The notes beneath the pieces are model-generated. The model ran no database searches. It saw only the letters and a program-made list of their open reading frames with translations, and was not told where the DNA came from. A program made the position numbers and the translations under genes. From positions 172,994,516-173,058,515 of the forward strand of contig OX465281.1 in the NCBI GenBank assembly GCA_949987705.1: a stretch of 64,000 nt of DNA, read 5' to 3'. This DNA is from Thereva unica. Its lineage: Eukaryota > Arthropoda > Insecta > Diptera > Therevidae. This document shows, one piece after another, positions 39,584-51,020 of this stretch. The stretch's first letter is position 1. Each line of letters starts with the position of its first letter.

Positions 39584-42143
39584 CTAGTGGGATGTTGTGC
39601 CTAGAGACTAGCCACTAATTACGCTTTTTCATGGTATTCTTTCTGTTGAATAACACTTCAGACTGGATGACAATATATTAAGTGGAGATTGTGAAGATTC
39701 ACGAAAACAATCCAACAAATAACTTGAAAAACTAACGCATCTTTCAAGTAGATGCTGCTGAAAGAATTATATAACATATTTGACCAATGAACGAACCCAA
39801 GGTCGTTCTAATGAAGGGCCGTGGTCCTAAGAAAAATTTTAGTGTAGCTATACCTCTACTGTAAGTGTACGTCCGATGCCTTAGCATAAAGTTTTTCCGG
39901 TTGTTAGTTAGATGGCCAACCACTCAGATCAGTTTTTAAACATTGAGCACAAACGCTTGCAGTTTCGGCTCTTAGAATTATGATTAATAATAATAGAGTA
40001 AACCCTTCTAGAACAGAAGGCGCACTTCTCAGCTGGGCCAAGAAAAATTTACCTACTTAGCACAACCAAGCGCTGAGATGAGGCTCTGATGAGGACAACT
40101 AAGCATGCAATAATAAAGTTAAAAAAATCCAAATTACATGTAACTCACGCAAGCAAAAGGAAACATATCTAACGGCTAATGAGATTAAAAAGACTCCTTT
40201 TAAGGACATCTACTAATACTCACGCTAAGCATATTAGTTAATAGTTTAGATTTGCATCCGACGGCGCGGAAGTGAGTGCGGATTTGACACTTTGCAATTC
40301 TCAAATTCGCAGTCGCGGATTCAATTAAATCAAAAATTCGGAGTGAAGACTCACAAGCTAATGAAATACCCGATGTCGGATTATCTTAGGCGCATTTGTG
40401 GTTCCAAATCCACAGAAAATTTGTTGCGGATCACACTTTTAAAGCACGGAAAATGTCAAAGAGAGATTCGCGGTTGCAGATTTGAGAATCGCAAAGTCTC
40501 AAATCCGCACTCACTTCCGACCCACCGGATCTGGGAATCGAGGCCAATAAATCGAAAGTGTCAAATTGAAAAAAAAAAAAAAAACAAAAAAAAAACACAT
40601 CACACATGTAAACACTATATACTCGTATATGTAAAACGAATCTAAACATTTTTCTTTGGATTGGAGGCAAATCTAAAATCACCCTTTCGCATTTCGCACC
40701 CCGATCTAGCGCCTTCCCATTACTCCAAACACTAACTTGTAGTAATGTGGCAATAAACCTATTTATTCATGCTTACATAAAAAGGTACATTCCAATGCAA
40801 GATATGTATAAACTTTAGAAGGAAGTAAACAACTGATTTATGACAATAGATTTTCTATTACATATTTATGAAATGTATTTTGTATATTTTATGGAAATTG
40901 ATAATCATAGGTAAAACGAAGAGTAATGTAATATTGCCATAGGGTGTTCACTATTCTTTGTCATAGATGGGGTGCAATTAAAATATATCAATTCTTTCAA
41001 ATTCTTGGCGGGCAATTATTGTATAATTCTTTCAGCAGCATCTCCATGAAAGATGCATTAGTTTTTCGAGTTATTTGTTTGAATATTTTCGCAATTCTTC
41101 ACAATCTTCACTTAATATATTGTCATCCAGTCTGAAGTGTTATTCAATAGAAGGAATACCAAGAAAAAGCGTAATTAGTGGCTAGTCTCTAGGCACAACA
41201 TCCCACTTTTGTTTTGTTATTCTGAAGAGATACATACAAATTTAGTTAATAAAAACTTAAAAATATGCTTTTAAACAAAGGGCTGCAAAATTTTTTAGAT
41301 ATGGGGTAAATCGTTTGTAAAATTTCTGTAAAATATTAAAAATTCTGAGAAAAATCACTTCCTTATATTCATGGACTATAAGGACGGTCTTAAATACATC
41401 GTACGTGCAATTAAATTTATAAATTTTCATTCATTTCAGTAAGCGTTTATATGCCCTAGTAAAAATTAGATATCTACTTTTCGTTTTAAACCTACCAAAT
41501 GTTTCGTTTAAATCATACATATTTCTTGTGACAAATCCACAGCGAAGTTCGATAAAATTGAATTTTTGTTTTGGTCTACAGCACAACCTACATGACTATA
41601 AACTATAATAAAATGAACAGCATATAAAATATGCATATAAACAAATAAATACTTTATATTATTTCCGCGAGATTTCTTAATGATTTATAAAGCCGCCGAA
41701 GAGCCATAAAAACTCAAGAAAATGATTTTTTTGCACTTTTAATTAAATAAATGTTTATGTTCTCCTGAGTATCATTATTAAATAATATAATTTAGTGAGA
41801 AATAGAATTAAAACATGCTACACCGAAGTAAAAAAAAAATTTTTATTTCACCATTTTGCGGTCGGGGATTGAACTTGGTTCGCCTGGAACCTGACTCCAG
41901 CGCCTTAGCTCTAGGCTACCGATATATGGACTTTATTAGAAATCTCTTTTTTGTTGTTAAATATACTTCTGGTTGAAATTTCCAGACCATTTTCTCAGTT
42001 TTTGATCTTTTGACCAAGAGCTACATTTTGAGATATTTCCCAAGTCTGTAGCTGCAGTACTTTCAGAGATGAAAGTAGGCTTCAGACGGACAGACGGACA
42101 GAGCCTCTGTATAAGCTTTTTTTTTTTTTTGAAAAAGCTAAAA
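39584..42143 (+). mobile_element. R2: full copy of element R with 3' tail
   Basis: Begins CTAGTGGGATGTTGTGCCTA after an A-rich run. A ~195-bp inverted repeat (39587-39781) is mirrored at 41012-41206; an inner ~52-bp inverted repeat (40267-40319 against 40465-40520, GGAAGTGAGTGCGGATTTGA) lies between. A further 0.93-kb tail (41207-42143) that is not enclosed by the TIRs is shared with R3, ending in a hairpin (AAGCTTTTT...GAAAAAGCT) and AAAA. No transposase is encoded. R2 and R3 are nearly identical. Confidence 0.85.
41862..41935 (-). repeat. tRNA-Leu-like segment in the R tail
   Basis: Minus strand: GGTAGCCTAGAGCTAAGGCG (A box), CTGGA-GTCAGGT-TCCAG (a perfect 5-bp anticodon stem with CAG in the anticodon position), then AAGTTCAATCCCC (B box). 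The T-stem does not pair and no acceptor stem is evident. It is duplicated in R3 at about 54296-54369. Best viewed as a tRNA-derived part of the repeat. Confidence 0.5.
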
Positions 42144-42868
42144 CTGCAGCAGCAGCTTGAGCGGGAAAAACAGCGGTTGTGCTGCAGTGCAACTATTGCA
42201 TGGTTGTTGTTTTTGTTATAACATGAGCAGACAGACACTGTGGATGATGAAGGTAAACAAATGCAAGACCCGTGGATTTATCACATAACTACCTTGCAAA
42301 CATTTTATCAACTAGTCTTTAATATTTTAAATTATTAAAACTATGTTAAATTAATAATTAATGTTTTATATGATTTTTTAGTTAAATTTCCATCGCCAAT
42401 ATTTAAAAACCTTGATCTCAACTTGTAATGTTTGCAGGGTACATGACAGCTGGTGCCTGCGCATGTGCCCCATGCTCCACAGCCAGACACTGTGGATACT
42501 TTCGATGACGATGATTCTCGGCGAGTATTGCATGGTGGTTGTTGTTGTTACTATCTGAAATTATGAAACCGAGTGAATGAATGAACTTGATACATTCATA
42601 AATATCGGGACGGGTAAAAAATACACTTTTTGCTAGCTGAAATTCAGCGCGGGGTAAGATTAAATGCAAAACAAAGTATGAAAGAGAGAAATACATGATA
42701 CGTTTTTCATTTAAATGCGGCAAAATTAAATGGATTTTGTAATATCAGATTTTTATTAATCATTATATTAATTATTCATTATTGTGCCTTCGAGCTCCTA
42801 TATAAACAGAGAAACAAAAGCAATATGCAACGTGCGTGCTTGGCATAGCTTAGAAAACATTGTTGAAA
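42144..42868. promoter_or_regulatory. Intergenic DNA with TATA box for the 42869 gene
   Basis: TATATAAA at 42799-42806 stands about 65 bp before the ATG at 42869, a good core-promoter spacing. Further upstream, two similar short stretches (ATTGCATGGTTGTTGTTTTT near 42196 and ATTGCATGGTGGTTGTTGTT near 42527; AGACACTGTGGAT near 42233 and 42485) show a local duplication with the motif order reversed. No other gene recognised. Confidence 0.5.
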
Positions 42869-43282
42869 ATGGCTAAATTTAGCATCATTAGAGATATAAT
42901 AACCCACAACAAACGTTTCTATGTGAGGGGTCGCAAAATTGAATTTAAAATCAATGACACGCCAAGGAATGTAGAACCTTTAACATGGTTTAAGAGCAGC
43001 ATTGAAGACATTATTCAGCATGTGATCACGGCGATCCAACCAACTGACTACGTTGGTATTACTTTTTGCGGTGCCAGCTTTAGGGAAAGAGGCCCTGGAT
43101 GGATAAATTATAAGTTGGCATCTGATGTAAAAACTAGTGATATCTGGGAAATGGTTGCGAAAATCTTCCAGAGTAATTCAGAAGGAGCAAGCACTGACAC
43201 ATTTTGTTTGGAAGTAACATCAGTCCATTTGCCTCAAGGCAGCGGAAAAGATCACGGAGGAAAAAGAGCGGCCACCCCATAA
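42869..43282 (+). CDS. Polinton/viral polymerase N-terminal-like protein, 137 aa
   Basis: ATG at 42869 (GAAAATGGC), preceded by a TATA box, encodes an uninterrupted 137-residue product. From memory of the family, its pattern (PTDYVGITFCG, a GPGWINYKL segment, IFQSNSEGASTDTF, and VTSVHLPQGSG) matches the N-terminal region found in arthropod proteins associated with Polinton/Maverick-type DNA polymerase B. The block that usually follows is absent; the frame stops at 43282 after a Lys/Arg-rich end, and AATAAA follows at 43281-43286. It could be a stand-alone protein, a truncated polymerase gene, or a domesticated piece. No polymerase catalytic domain was seen nearby. Confidence 0.5.
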   Translation: MAKFSIIRDIITHNKRFYVRGRKIEFKINDTPRNVEPLTWFKSSIEDIIQHVITAIQPTDYVGITFCGASFRERGPGWINYKLASDVKTSDIWEMVAKIFQSNSEGASTDTFCLEVTSVHLPQGSGKDHGGKRAATP

Positions 43283-43367
43283 TAAAACACTCGAGTAGCA
43301 TTTATAAAGCTTTAAAATAAATAAATTTAAATAGTTTGATATTTTCCTTTGAGTAGTTAAAGTTATG

Positions 43368-44353
43368 TCAGAATACAAGGAGAATTGACGGAGTCCTTCC
43401 CAGTCAAGCAAGGCTTAAAGCAGGGCGATGGGCTGGCACCCATGCTATTTAATCTCTGCCTTGAAGGAGTAATTCGCAAAGTAAACATTGATGCGAACGC
43501 AACCCTGCTTAACAAATCAAAACAGTTGGCAGGATATGCCGACGACATAAACTGCCTTGCCAGATCACTGTCATACCTTACAGAAGTATTCACAGAATTA
43601 GAAGATGGAGCTAAACATATAGGGCTGCAAATAAATGCAGACAAGAGCAAGATTCTAATTCAGTCAAGGGTGGAAAGAAGAAGAAGAAACCACAACACCA
43701 CCTGGGGGGAATATAACTTCGAACGGGTAAGCCAATTTAACTACCTGGGGTCCACAGTAAGTGAAGACAACGATGAAACGATAGACGTACAAAGAAGAAT
43801 AAACGCCGCAAACAGAACATACTTCTCACTACTGCCAGTAATGAAATCCAGAGACATCCACAGAAAAACAAAAATAAGAGTCTACAAAACCATCATACGT
43901 ACAGTAGCTACGTATGGTTGTGAAGCATGGAGTATCTCCCAAAAATCCGCCGACAAGTTGGATATATTTGAGAGGAAGGTTCTCCGAAGGATATACGGCC
44001 CAATTAATGAAGACAATGCATGGAGAATACGCTACAATCACGAATTGTACGACTTATACAAAGAATGTAAACTTTCGACCCATGCCAAGCTACTGCGTTT
44101 ACGTTGGGCCGGTCATGTCCAAAGAATGGATGACTCAAGGATACCAAAAAAATCCCTGTATCTACTACCAGATGGCAAAAGACCAGTTGGCAAACCACGG
44201 TCAAGATGGGAAGATAATGTTAAGACCGATGCAGCGAAACTGCTCAACACGAGAAACTGGAGACAAGCTGCGGAGCAGAGAGACGTCTGGAGGAAGAAGC
44301 TGAAGGAGGCCAAGGCTCGAATTGGGCCGTAGAGCCATCGAAGAAGAAGAAGA
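43368..44353 (+). mobile_element. LINE C: 5'-truncated RTE-like retrotransposon
   Basis: Bounded by a 13-bp duplication AGTTAAAGTTATG (43355-43367 and 44354-44366). It has the C-terminal half of a reverse transcriptase ORF and a GAAGAAGAAGAAGA end in place of a poly(A) tail, typical of RTE-like families. It sits immediately before the 44364 gene and duplicated that gene's start codon. Confidence 0.9.
43370..44332 (+). pseudogene. LINE C reverse transcriptase, C-terminal part
   Basis: In frame from the insertion point: GELTESFPVKQGLKQGDGLA (RT block 4), GYADDINCLARS (the catalytic YADD-type box, about 43535), LQINADKSKI, FNYLGSTVSEDN, the thumb/connection region with ATYGCEAW, and the terminal GKPRSRWEDNVKTDA block, ending at 44332. 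No internal lesion was seen; truncation alone disables it. The family is the widespread arthropod type often annotated as endonuclease-reverse transcriptase. Confidence 0.85.
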
Positions 44354-44363
44354 AGTTAAAGTT

Positions 44364-44612
44364 ATGAGTTCCGACAGAGTTGTTTTAGATGTACAATTTG
44401 TCAGTGGAATTAACGGACAGCTATTTGCTAAGGAGCTGTCCGTCTTGCATCACGGGTCGCTTATACCAAGTTTATACTATTTTATGCCTCCATACCCGTA
44501 TAATGAACTACCGTCAAAAGCTCGTTGGCAAAATGATTTGAACTTTAGAAAAATAAATGGATTAAGATGGAACGGCGGCATCAAGGCAAGCGGTAGTTTG
44601 CCGAGTTCGTAA
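44364..44612 (+). CDS. Short conserved insect protein of unknown role (N-terminal part)
   Basis: ATG 44364 lies inside the LINE C target duplication and opens 82 codons. The product (VVLDVQFVSGINGQLFAKEL, then YYFMPPYPYNELPSKARWQN and RWNGGIK) resembles, from memory, the N-terminus of mobile-element-linked arthropod proteins with a 'KPPYPW...LL...W...W..G' signature. Such proteins are usually longer; here the frame ends at 44612. Together with the 42869 gene it could be the remains of one virus-like element. The function is unknown. Confidence 0.4.
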   Translation: MSSDRVVLDVQFVSGINGQLFAKELSVLHHGSLIPSLYYFMPPYPYNELPSKARWQNDLNFRKINGLRWNGGIKASGSLPSS

Positions 44613-45225
44613 GGGCAAACAGCTAATGCCTTATTTACGCCTAAACATAAAAAACAAGGTGTTTTTTTTATAAAATTATGCGATTTATCACCTTTTTATA
44701 AGCAATATAAGTAATTTTTCATTTGTAACCGATAACCAAAATATAAATAATTTATTATTCCATGAGTTTTTTTCCTATCATTCTTCGTTTTCTTTATTTT
44801 TACATTTTTTACAATTCGAATCGAACTTTTTTCTTCTCCTTCAGTCTAAAAAAGTGGGTACTCAAAATTATTCTGTCAGATGGCGCTCTAAGTTATTTCA
44901 ATTGCTCAATAAATGAGATGGTGCTACTAGCTAGTCGAAAAGTGTTTACTCGAACTGTTGATGCTAGATGGCATTCGATGATTAACAAAATGTATTCTTT
45001 TGAAGTAGTTAGTCGCAACTATGGTATCAGATTGCGTTAGGTACTATAAAAAACATGTAGTTCACAGTACAAATGTACAGTAAAATTTTGAAATACTGAA
45101 TGCCGAGATCGTAATCGTAATTTATTTCTAAAAATATGACATATTCGTTACAAGTTAGTCAAATCCAGCACTGTTGATGTCAAATAGCATTTCCTATCAT
45201 TTCGATGATTAATAAAAAGTGTACG
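44613..45225. other. No gene seen; flank of the tandem array
   Basis: AT-rich. Two similar pieces (GTTGATGCTAGATGGCATTC at 44957 and GTTGATGTCAAATAGCATTT at 45173, each followed by CGATGATTAA) show that the array's left flank is itself duplicated. Confidence 0.5.
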
Positions 45226-48164
45226 CATGGTACGCGTCTCAAGAGGGCGGATTACCATTTTCTTCACAACCCCCTCGACATGGGTATCAAATGAAACGGT
45301 ATGATAAGTAGAATACAATAAGCTATGCTTTATATCCATGGCGGCCGTCTCAAGAGGCGGACTACCTTTTCTTCACCACCACCTCGACATAGGTACCAAT
45401 TGAAAGGGTATCATAAGTAGAATACCATAAGCGATATAATATGTATACCTACTCAATATCTGGTTAGATCCATGGCGGTCATCTCAAGAGGGCGGATTAC
45501 CATTTTCTTCACAACCCCATCGACATGGGTATCAAATGAAAGGGTATGATAAGTAGAATACAATAAGCTATGTCTTAATATCCATGGCGGCTGTCTCAAG
45601 AGGGCGGACTACCATTTCTTCACCACCACCTCGACATAGGTATCAATTGAAAGGGTATCATAAGTAGAATACCATAAGCGATATAATATACTCAATATCT
45701 GGTTAGATCCATGGCTGTCATCTCAAGAGGGCGGATTACCATTTTCTTCCCAACCCCCTCGACATGGGTATCAAATGAAAGGGTATGATAAGTAGAATAC
45801 AATAAGCTATGCTTTATATCCATGGCGGCAGTCTCAAGAGGGCGGACTACCTTCTCTTCACCACCACCTCGACATAGGTACCAATTGAAAGGGTATCATA
45901 AGTAGAATACCATAAGCGATATAATATACTCAATATCTGGTTAGATCCATGGCGGTCATCTCAAGAGGGCGGATTACCATTTTCTTCACAACCCCATCGA
46001 CATGGGTATCAAATGAAAAGGTATGATAAGTAGAATACAATAAGCTATGTCTTTATATCCATGGCGGCTGTCTCAAGAGGGCGGGCTTCCATTTCTTCAC
46101 CACCACCTCGAAATAGGTATCAATTGAAAGGGTAGTATAAGTAGAATACCATAAGCGATATAATATACTCAATATATGGTTAGATCCGTGGCTGTCATCT
46201 CAAGAGGGCGGATTACCATTTTCTTCACAACCCCCTCGACATGGGTATCAAATGAAAGGGTATGATAAGTAGAAGATAATAAGCAATATAGTATACTCAA
46301 TAAATAGTTAGATCCACCGAGGCCACCTCAAGAGGATGCATTAGCATTTTCTTCACAACCCCATCGACATGGGTATCAAATGAAAGGGTATGATAAGTAG
46401 AATACAATAAGCAATATAGTATACTCAATAAATAGTTAGATCCACCGAGGATTACAATTTTCTTCACAACCCCCACGACATGGGTATCAAATGAAAGGGT
46501 ATGATGAGTAGAATACAATAAGCTATGTCTTTATATCCATGGCGGCTGTCTCAAGAGGGCCGACTACCATTTATTCACCACCACCTCGACATAGGTATCA
46601 ATTGAAAGGGTATCATAAGTAGAATACCATAAGCGATATAATGTACTCAATATATGGTTAGATCCATGGCTGTCATCTCAAGAGGGCGGATTACCATTTT
46701 CTTCACAACCCCCTCGACATGGGTATCAAATGAAAGGTTATGATAAGTAGAAGATAATAAGCAATATAGTATACGCAATAAATAGTTACATCCACCGAGG
46801 CCACCTCAAGAGGACGCATTACCATTTTCTTCCCAACCCCCTCGACATGGGTATCAAGTGAAAGGGTATGATATGTAGAATACAATAAGCTAGGTCTTTA
46901 TATCCATGGCGGCTGTCTCAAGAGGGCGGACTACCATTTCTTCACCACCACCTCGACATAGGTATCAATTGAAAGGATATTATAAGTAGAATACCATAAG
47001 CGATATAATATACTCAATATATGGTTAGATCCATGGCTGTCATCTCAAGAGGGCGGATTACCATTTTCTTCACAACCCCCTCGACATGGGTATTAAATGA
47101 AAGGGTATGATAAGTAGAATACAATAAATAGTTAGATCCACCGAGGCCACCTCAATACTACGCATTACCATTTTCTTCACAACCCCCACGATATGGGTAT
47201 CAAATGAAAGGGTATGATAAGTAAAATACAATAAGCTATGTCTTTATATCCATGGCGGCCGTCTCAAAGGGGCGGACTACCATTTCTTCACCACCACCTC
47301 GACATAGGTATCAATTGAAAGGGTATCATAAGTAGAATACCATAAGCGATATAATATACTCAATATCTGGTTAGATCCATGGCGGTCATCTCAAGAGGGC
47401 GGATTACCATTTTCTTCACAACCGCCTCGACATGGGTATCAAATGAAAGGGTATGATAAGTAGAATACAATAAGCAATATAGTATACTCAATAAATAGTT
47501 AGATCCACCGAGGCCACCTCAAGGGGACGCATTACCATTTTCTTCACAACCCCCTCGACATGGGTATCAAATGAAAGGGTAGGATAAGTAGAATACAATA
47601 AGCTGTGTCTTTATATCCATGGCGGCCGTCTCAAGAGGGCGGACTACCATTTCTTCACCACCACCTCGACATAGGTATCAATTGAAAGGGTATCTTAAGT
47701 AGAAGACAATAAGCAATATAGTATACTCAATATCTTGTTAGATCCACGGCGGTCATCTCAAGAGGGCGGATTACCATTTTCTTCACAACCCCTTCGACAT
47801 GGGTATCAAATGAAAGGTATGATAAGTAGAATACAATAAGTTATGGCTTTATACCCATGGCGGCCGTCTCAAGAGGGTTGACTACCATTTTTCACCACCA
47901 CCTCGACATAGGTATCAATTGAAAGGGTATCATAAGTAGAATACCATAAGCGATATAATATACTCAATATATGGTTAGATCCATGGCTGTCATCTCAAGA
48001 GGGCGGATTACCATTTTCTTCACAACCCCCTCGCCATGGGTGTCAAATGAAAGGGTATGATAAGTAGAATACAATAAGCAATATAGTATACTCAATAAAT
48101 AGTTAGATCCACCGAGGCCACCTCAAAAGGACGCATTACCATTTTCTTCACAACCCCCTCGACA
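45226..48164. repeat. Higher-order minisatellite, ~235-bp dimeric unit
   Basis: Two related ~115-bp monomers alternate. Type 1 carries ATTACCATTTTCTTCACAAC and CGACATGGGTATCAAATGAA; type 2 carries ACCATTTCTTCACCACCACC and CGACATAGGTATCAATTGAA. Both share AAGTAGAATAC and the boxes TCCATGGCGG and CTCAAGAGGGCGGA. A third variant with TCCACCGAGGCCACCTCAAG replaces type 2 in the middle (46310-47180) and near the right end. About a dozen dimers. Minus-strand open frames through the array repeat the same peptide and are not taken as genes. Confidence 0.9.
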
Positions 48165-48167
48165 TGA

Positions 48168-48569
48168 CAACTTATTGATCATGAATTTGGAAAACGAGAA
48201 ACTCTGAGTGGTCAATGTAAAAATTGTTCGTACACTCAAAAGATTCGTAAATCGGAAATGATTTCGGCAGCACCTGTTCTCATAATACAACTGAAATTAT
48301 TCGAACTGAAAAATAAAAAGTTTATTAAAATTGAGCAATGCGATATCAAAACTGTCACTTCTGCAAAATTGCATATAGGAGGCTCAAATTATAAAGTGAT
48401 TAGTGCTATATTCCATACAAGAACACTCGAACAAGGTCATCACATCAGCATGTTGAAACAAAAATCGAGCTGGTTATGGATCAATGATTCCATAGTGCAG
48501 AAAAAATCTTGGCCTAGAAACTCGAAAGGAACTTATGTTTTTTTTACAAAGGCAATAATATTAAATTGA
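48168..48569 (+). pseudogene. Ubiquitin-specific protease-like domain, C-terminal half
   Basis: The open frame emerges exactly at the end of the minisatellite (previous codon is a stop) and runs to TGA at 48567. It has the zinc-ribbon pair CKNC, an AAPVLIIQLKLFELK strand block, and the histidine box (YKVISAIFHTR..., EQGHHISM, WLWINDSIV, TYVFFTK) that matches family C19 deubiquitinases, with His in the GHH/GHY position and Asn-Asp at the third catalytic position. The N-terminal Cys box is missing, apparently replaced by the tandem array. Whether it was a host or mobile-element gene cannot be told. Confidence 0.65.
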
Positions 48570-49566
48570 ATTCCTCCATTTGGTTATTTTGTTATTACCT
48601 ACTTATAAAATAAATAAAAAAATATAATGAACAATTAAATGCATAATATTTCTTTATACAGAAGATTATTAACTTCCCAGTATAGGAAGTTATTGTAATC
48701 GGTCCGAAAATCGAAATCGAAAATTTCAACGAATTTTCATCTTTCAAGGTCCCAGGAGCATTTTAAGGAAAAAATTGGGAGGAAGTATGTGTGTGTGTGA
48801 GTGTGTGTGTATGAGCGTACGGATGTGGTCATTTTTTCCTGCACGATATCGCCCGAACCAAAACTGATATCGACTTCGTTAAGGTGTCGTTCGAAGCGTA
48901 TTAACCAAAATATGATCTATGAATAAGATTTTCATGAAACTCGGTCCAGCCGTTTTTTTGTTTAAGCGACGTAAGTGATTTTTGTACCTGCATGATATCG
49001 CCCGAACCACGAAAGATATTGACTTACTTGAGGTGCCGTTCGAAGCGTATTAACGACAATATAATATGAAAAGATTTTTATAATATTCGGTCCAGCGGTT
49101 TTTTGGTTTAAATGACTTAAGTGATTTTTGTACCTGCACGATATCGCGCGAACTATAAAAGATATCGACTTAGTTGACGTGCCGTTCAAAGAGTATTAAC
49201 CAAAATATGATCTGAAAAGATTTTCATAAAATTCGGTCCAGCCGTTTTTTTGTATAAGCGGCGTAAGTGATTTTTGTACCTGCACGATATGGAAGTGTTT
49301 AACGACACACAAAAAAACGACACTCGAAACGCGAAAAACTCGAAAAACGCGACACGCGACACTCGAAAGTGAGACTGGAAGTGCGACGTTACCACTTTTT
49401 CATAAACACGCGAAAAACGCGATTCTTAAAATAATCAAAAAGGTAAGTATTCAAAAGATGTTACATCATTTGGATGAAAATTTTTATTAGTATATGAAAT
49501 ATAGAAAAAACATTTGAAAAAGGTGTAGGTGCGTCTTATGAAACTCTCATCGGTGAGAAAAGTCAA

Positions 49567-50681
49567 TTGGTCACCCTTTTTTCTCTACGCCGAAGATGCG
49601 AAGATGCGGGGGAAGCAATGCGAATGTGGCCTGAAGTCCTCTTCCTCGATGCTACATATCGCCTGCTCGACAACAACTTCGCGCTTTCCTTATTACACGT
49701 TGAAGATTCGAATGGCTTCACTAGGATTGTGGGAGCAGCTTTGCTAGCGAACGAGGAGGCGGATACGCTTAAATGGACGTTGAGATGCTTTCGCGATGCA
49801 AACGAAGCAGCGTGTACTAAAATCAGGATCATCATGACTGACAAAGATCCATCTGAGAGGGCAGCACTGAGGGAACCTTTTCCGGGGGTTCGTCTCTCAA
49901 TTTGCTGTTTTCACGCACAACAAATTTTTCTTCGACAAGTCACGGTGGAAAAAATGGGAGTGGGATCCTCAACAAAAAGAAGATCTCCTCCTTCTTCTGA
50001 GAGAACTAGTTTACAGTGAATCAGAAGAAGAGTACGATCAAAAGTACCAGGAACTTTGCGAGGTAGCTCCAGAGACGGTCCTTAGTTATTATAACACCAA
50101 TTGGCATGTCATCAGGAACGAGTGGACGCGATACAGCATGAGTGCCTAGGGAAATTTGAATAACGAAACAAACAACCGCGCCGAATCGACCCATGCGCGC
50201 GTTAAAGTAATTGTGCCTGTTCATAATAGTTTGGTGCAGTTTGGTACAGAGTTTTTTGTTTATCTTCGGTCTCAAGGGCGAGAAATCATGAGCAAAGGAT
50301 CTAAATGTACATCTCTAAAATCAACCGAAGTTCTTACAAATGCAGTTGAAAACAATTATCGCGAATTATTGACTAAAATGTCATTTACCAAACTGCAACC
50401 AGAACAACTCGAATACAAAACCGTCGAAATTGTAAGACGCAGCGTTGCAAAAAAATTGTTTCTTTCAATTAAACAAACGAAAAATCAAAAGTAGTTTAAC
50501 TGAATGCGAGTGTAGACAGCACAGTTCAATGCGCCTGCCATGTAAACCAATTTTCGCTACTCGTGCCTCATTCAATGAACCACTGTTTGACAAAAAATTG
50601 TGTGACAAAAGGTGGTTCAGAAATTATAGTTTGCAGTGCGAAGCTGAATTACACAAACTTCCGAAACCCTCCAATTCTTGA
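49567..50681 (+). pseudogene. MULE transposase with SWIM-type zinc finger (broken)
   Basis: First block (49567-49945): VLFLDATYRLLDNNFALSLL with the first catalytic Asp, IIMTDKDPSERAALREPFPG with the second, and SICCFHAQQIF. A frameshift in the A-run near 49948 moves the frame to KKWEWDPQQKEDLLLLLREL; an in-frame TAG at 50148-50150 precedes NNETNNRAESTHARVK (third catalytic residue, Glu). Another frame change near 50470 leads to the SWIM-like motif CECRQHSSMRLPCKPIFA, where the usual histidine after the last cysteine is proline. At least three lesions; not functional. Confidence 0.85.
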
Positions 50682-50726
50682 ATCTCGCACACCAAAATCA
50701 CGAGAACCAATGAATCGGACAATTCC

Positions 50727-51020
50727 ATGACCATGGAGCAGCTTGAAAGAAGATATAACACTCTTTTTAATTTGCTGATACACACAGGTAGCTTGTCTGC
50801 TTTGATGAATTTGTGGACTGAGAACAAAGATGTGCAATTGGTCGGAGTTAGAAAAGTCGCATCGCTAACAAATCACTGTAAATTAAAGTTAACAACTGAC
50901 CGAAGAAATCATCTTTTATCTCTGAAGCAAACTTCTCAACATGTTGAATTATCAGCAGAAAAAATAAAAACACTCGAGAAGCTGCTTCTGTTGTGGAAAA
51001 AAATGTACCTACCATTGTGA
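50727..51020 (+). pseudogene. Possible MULE transposase C-terminal region
   Basis: An open frame rich in Leu/Lys/Glu (EQLERRYNTLFNLLIHTGSL, VELSAEKIKTLEKLLLLWKK), consistent with a helical C-terminal part of the MULE protein in a different frame. No independent domain recognised. Confidence 0.4.

Noticed and set aside
40292..40645. An open frame found identically in R2, R3 and R4 (starting MQFSNSQSRI)
   Set aside because: It crosses both arms of the inner inverted repeat and ends in poly-lysine from the A-run; identity only reflects recent copying of a non-coding repeat.
44762..45040. 92-residue open frame rich in Phe/Tyr
   Set aside because: Composition follows the AT-rich DNA and the last part overlaps a duplicated flank of the minisatellite; no domain features.
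46297..46885. Minus-strand open frames in the minisatellite repeating a STYHTLSFDTHVEG-type peptide
   Set aside because: They are translations of the tandem unit; starts and stops recur with the repeat and there is no non-repetitive coding context.
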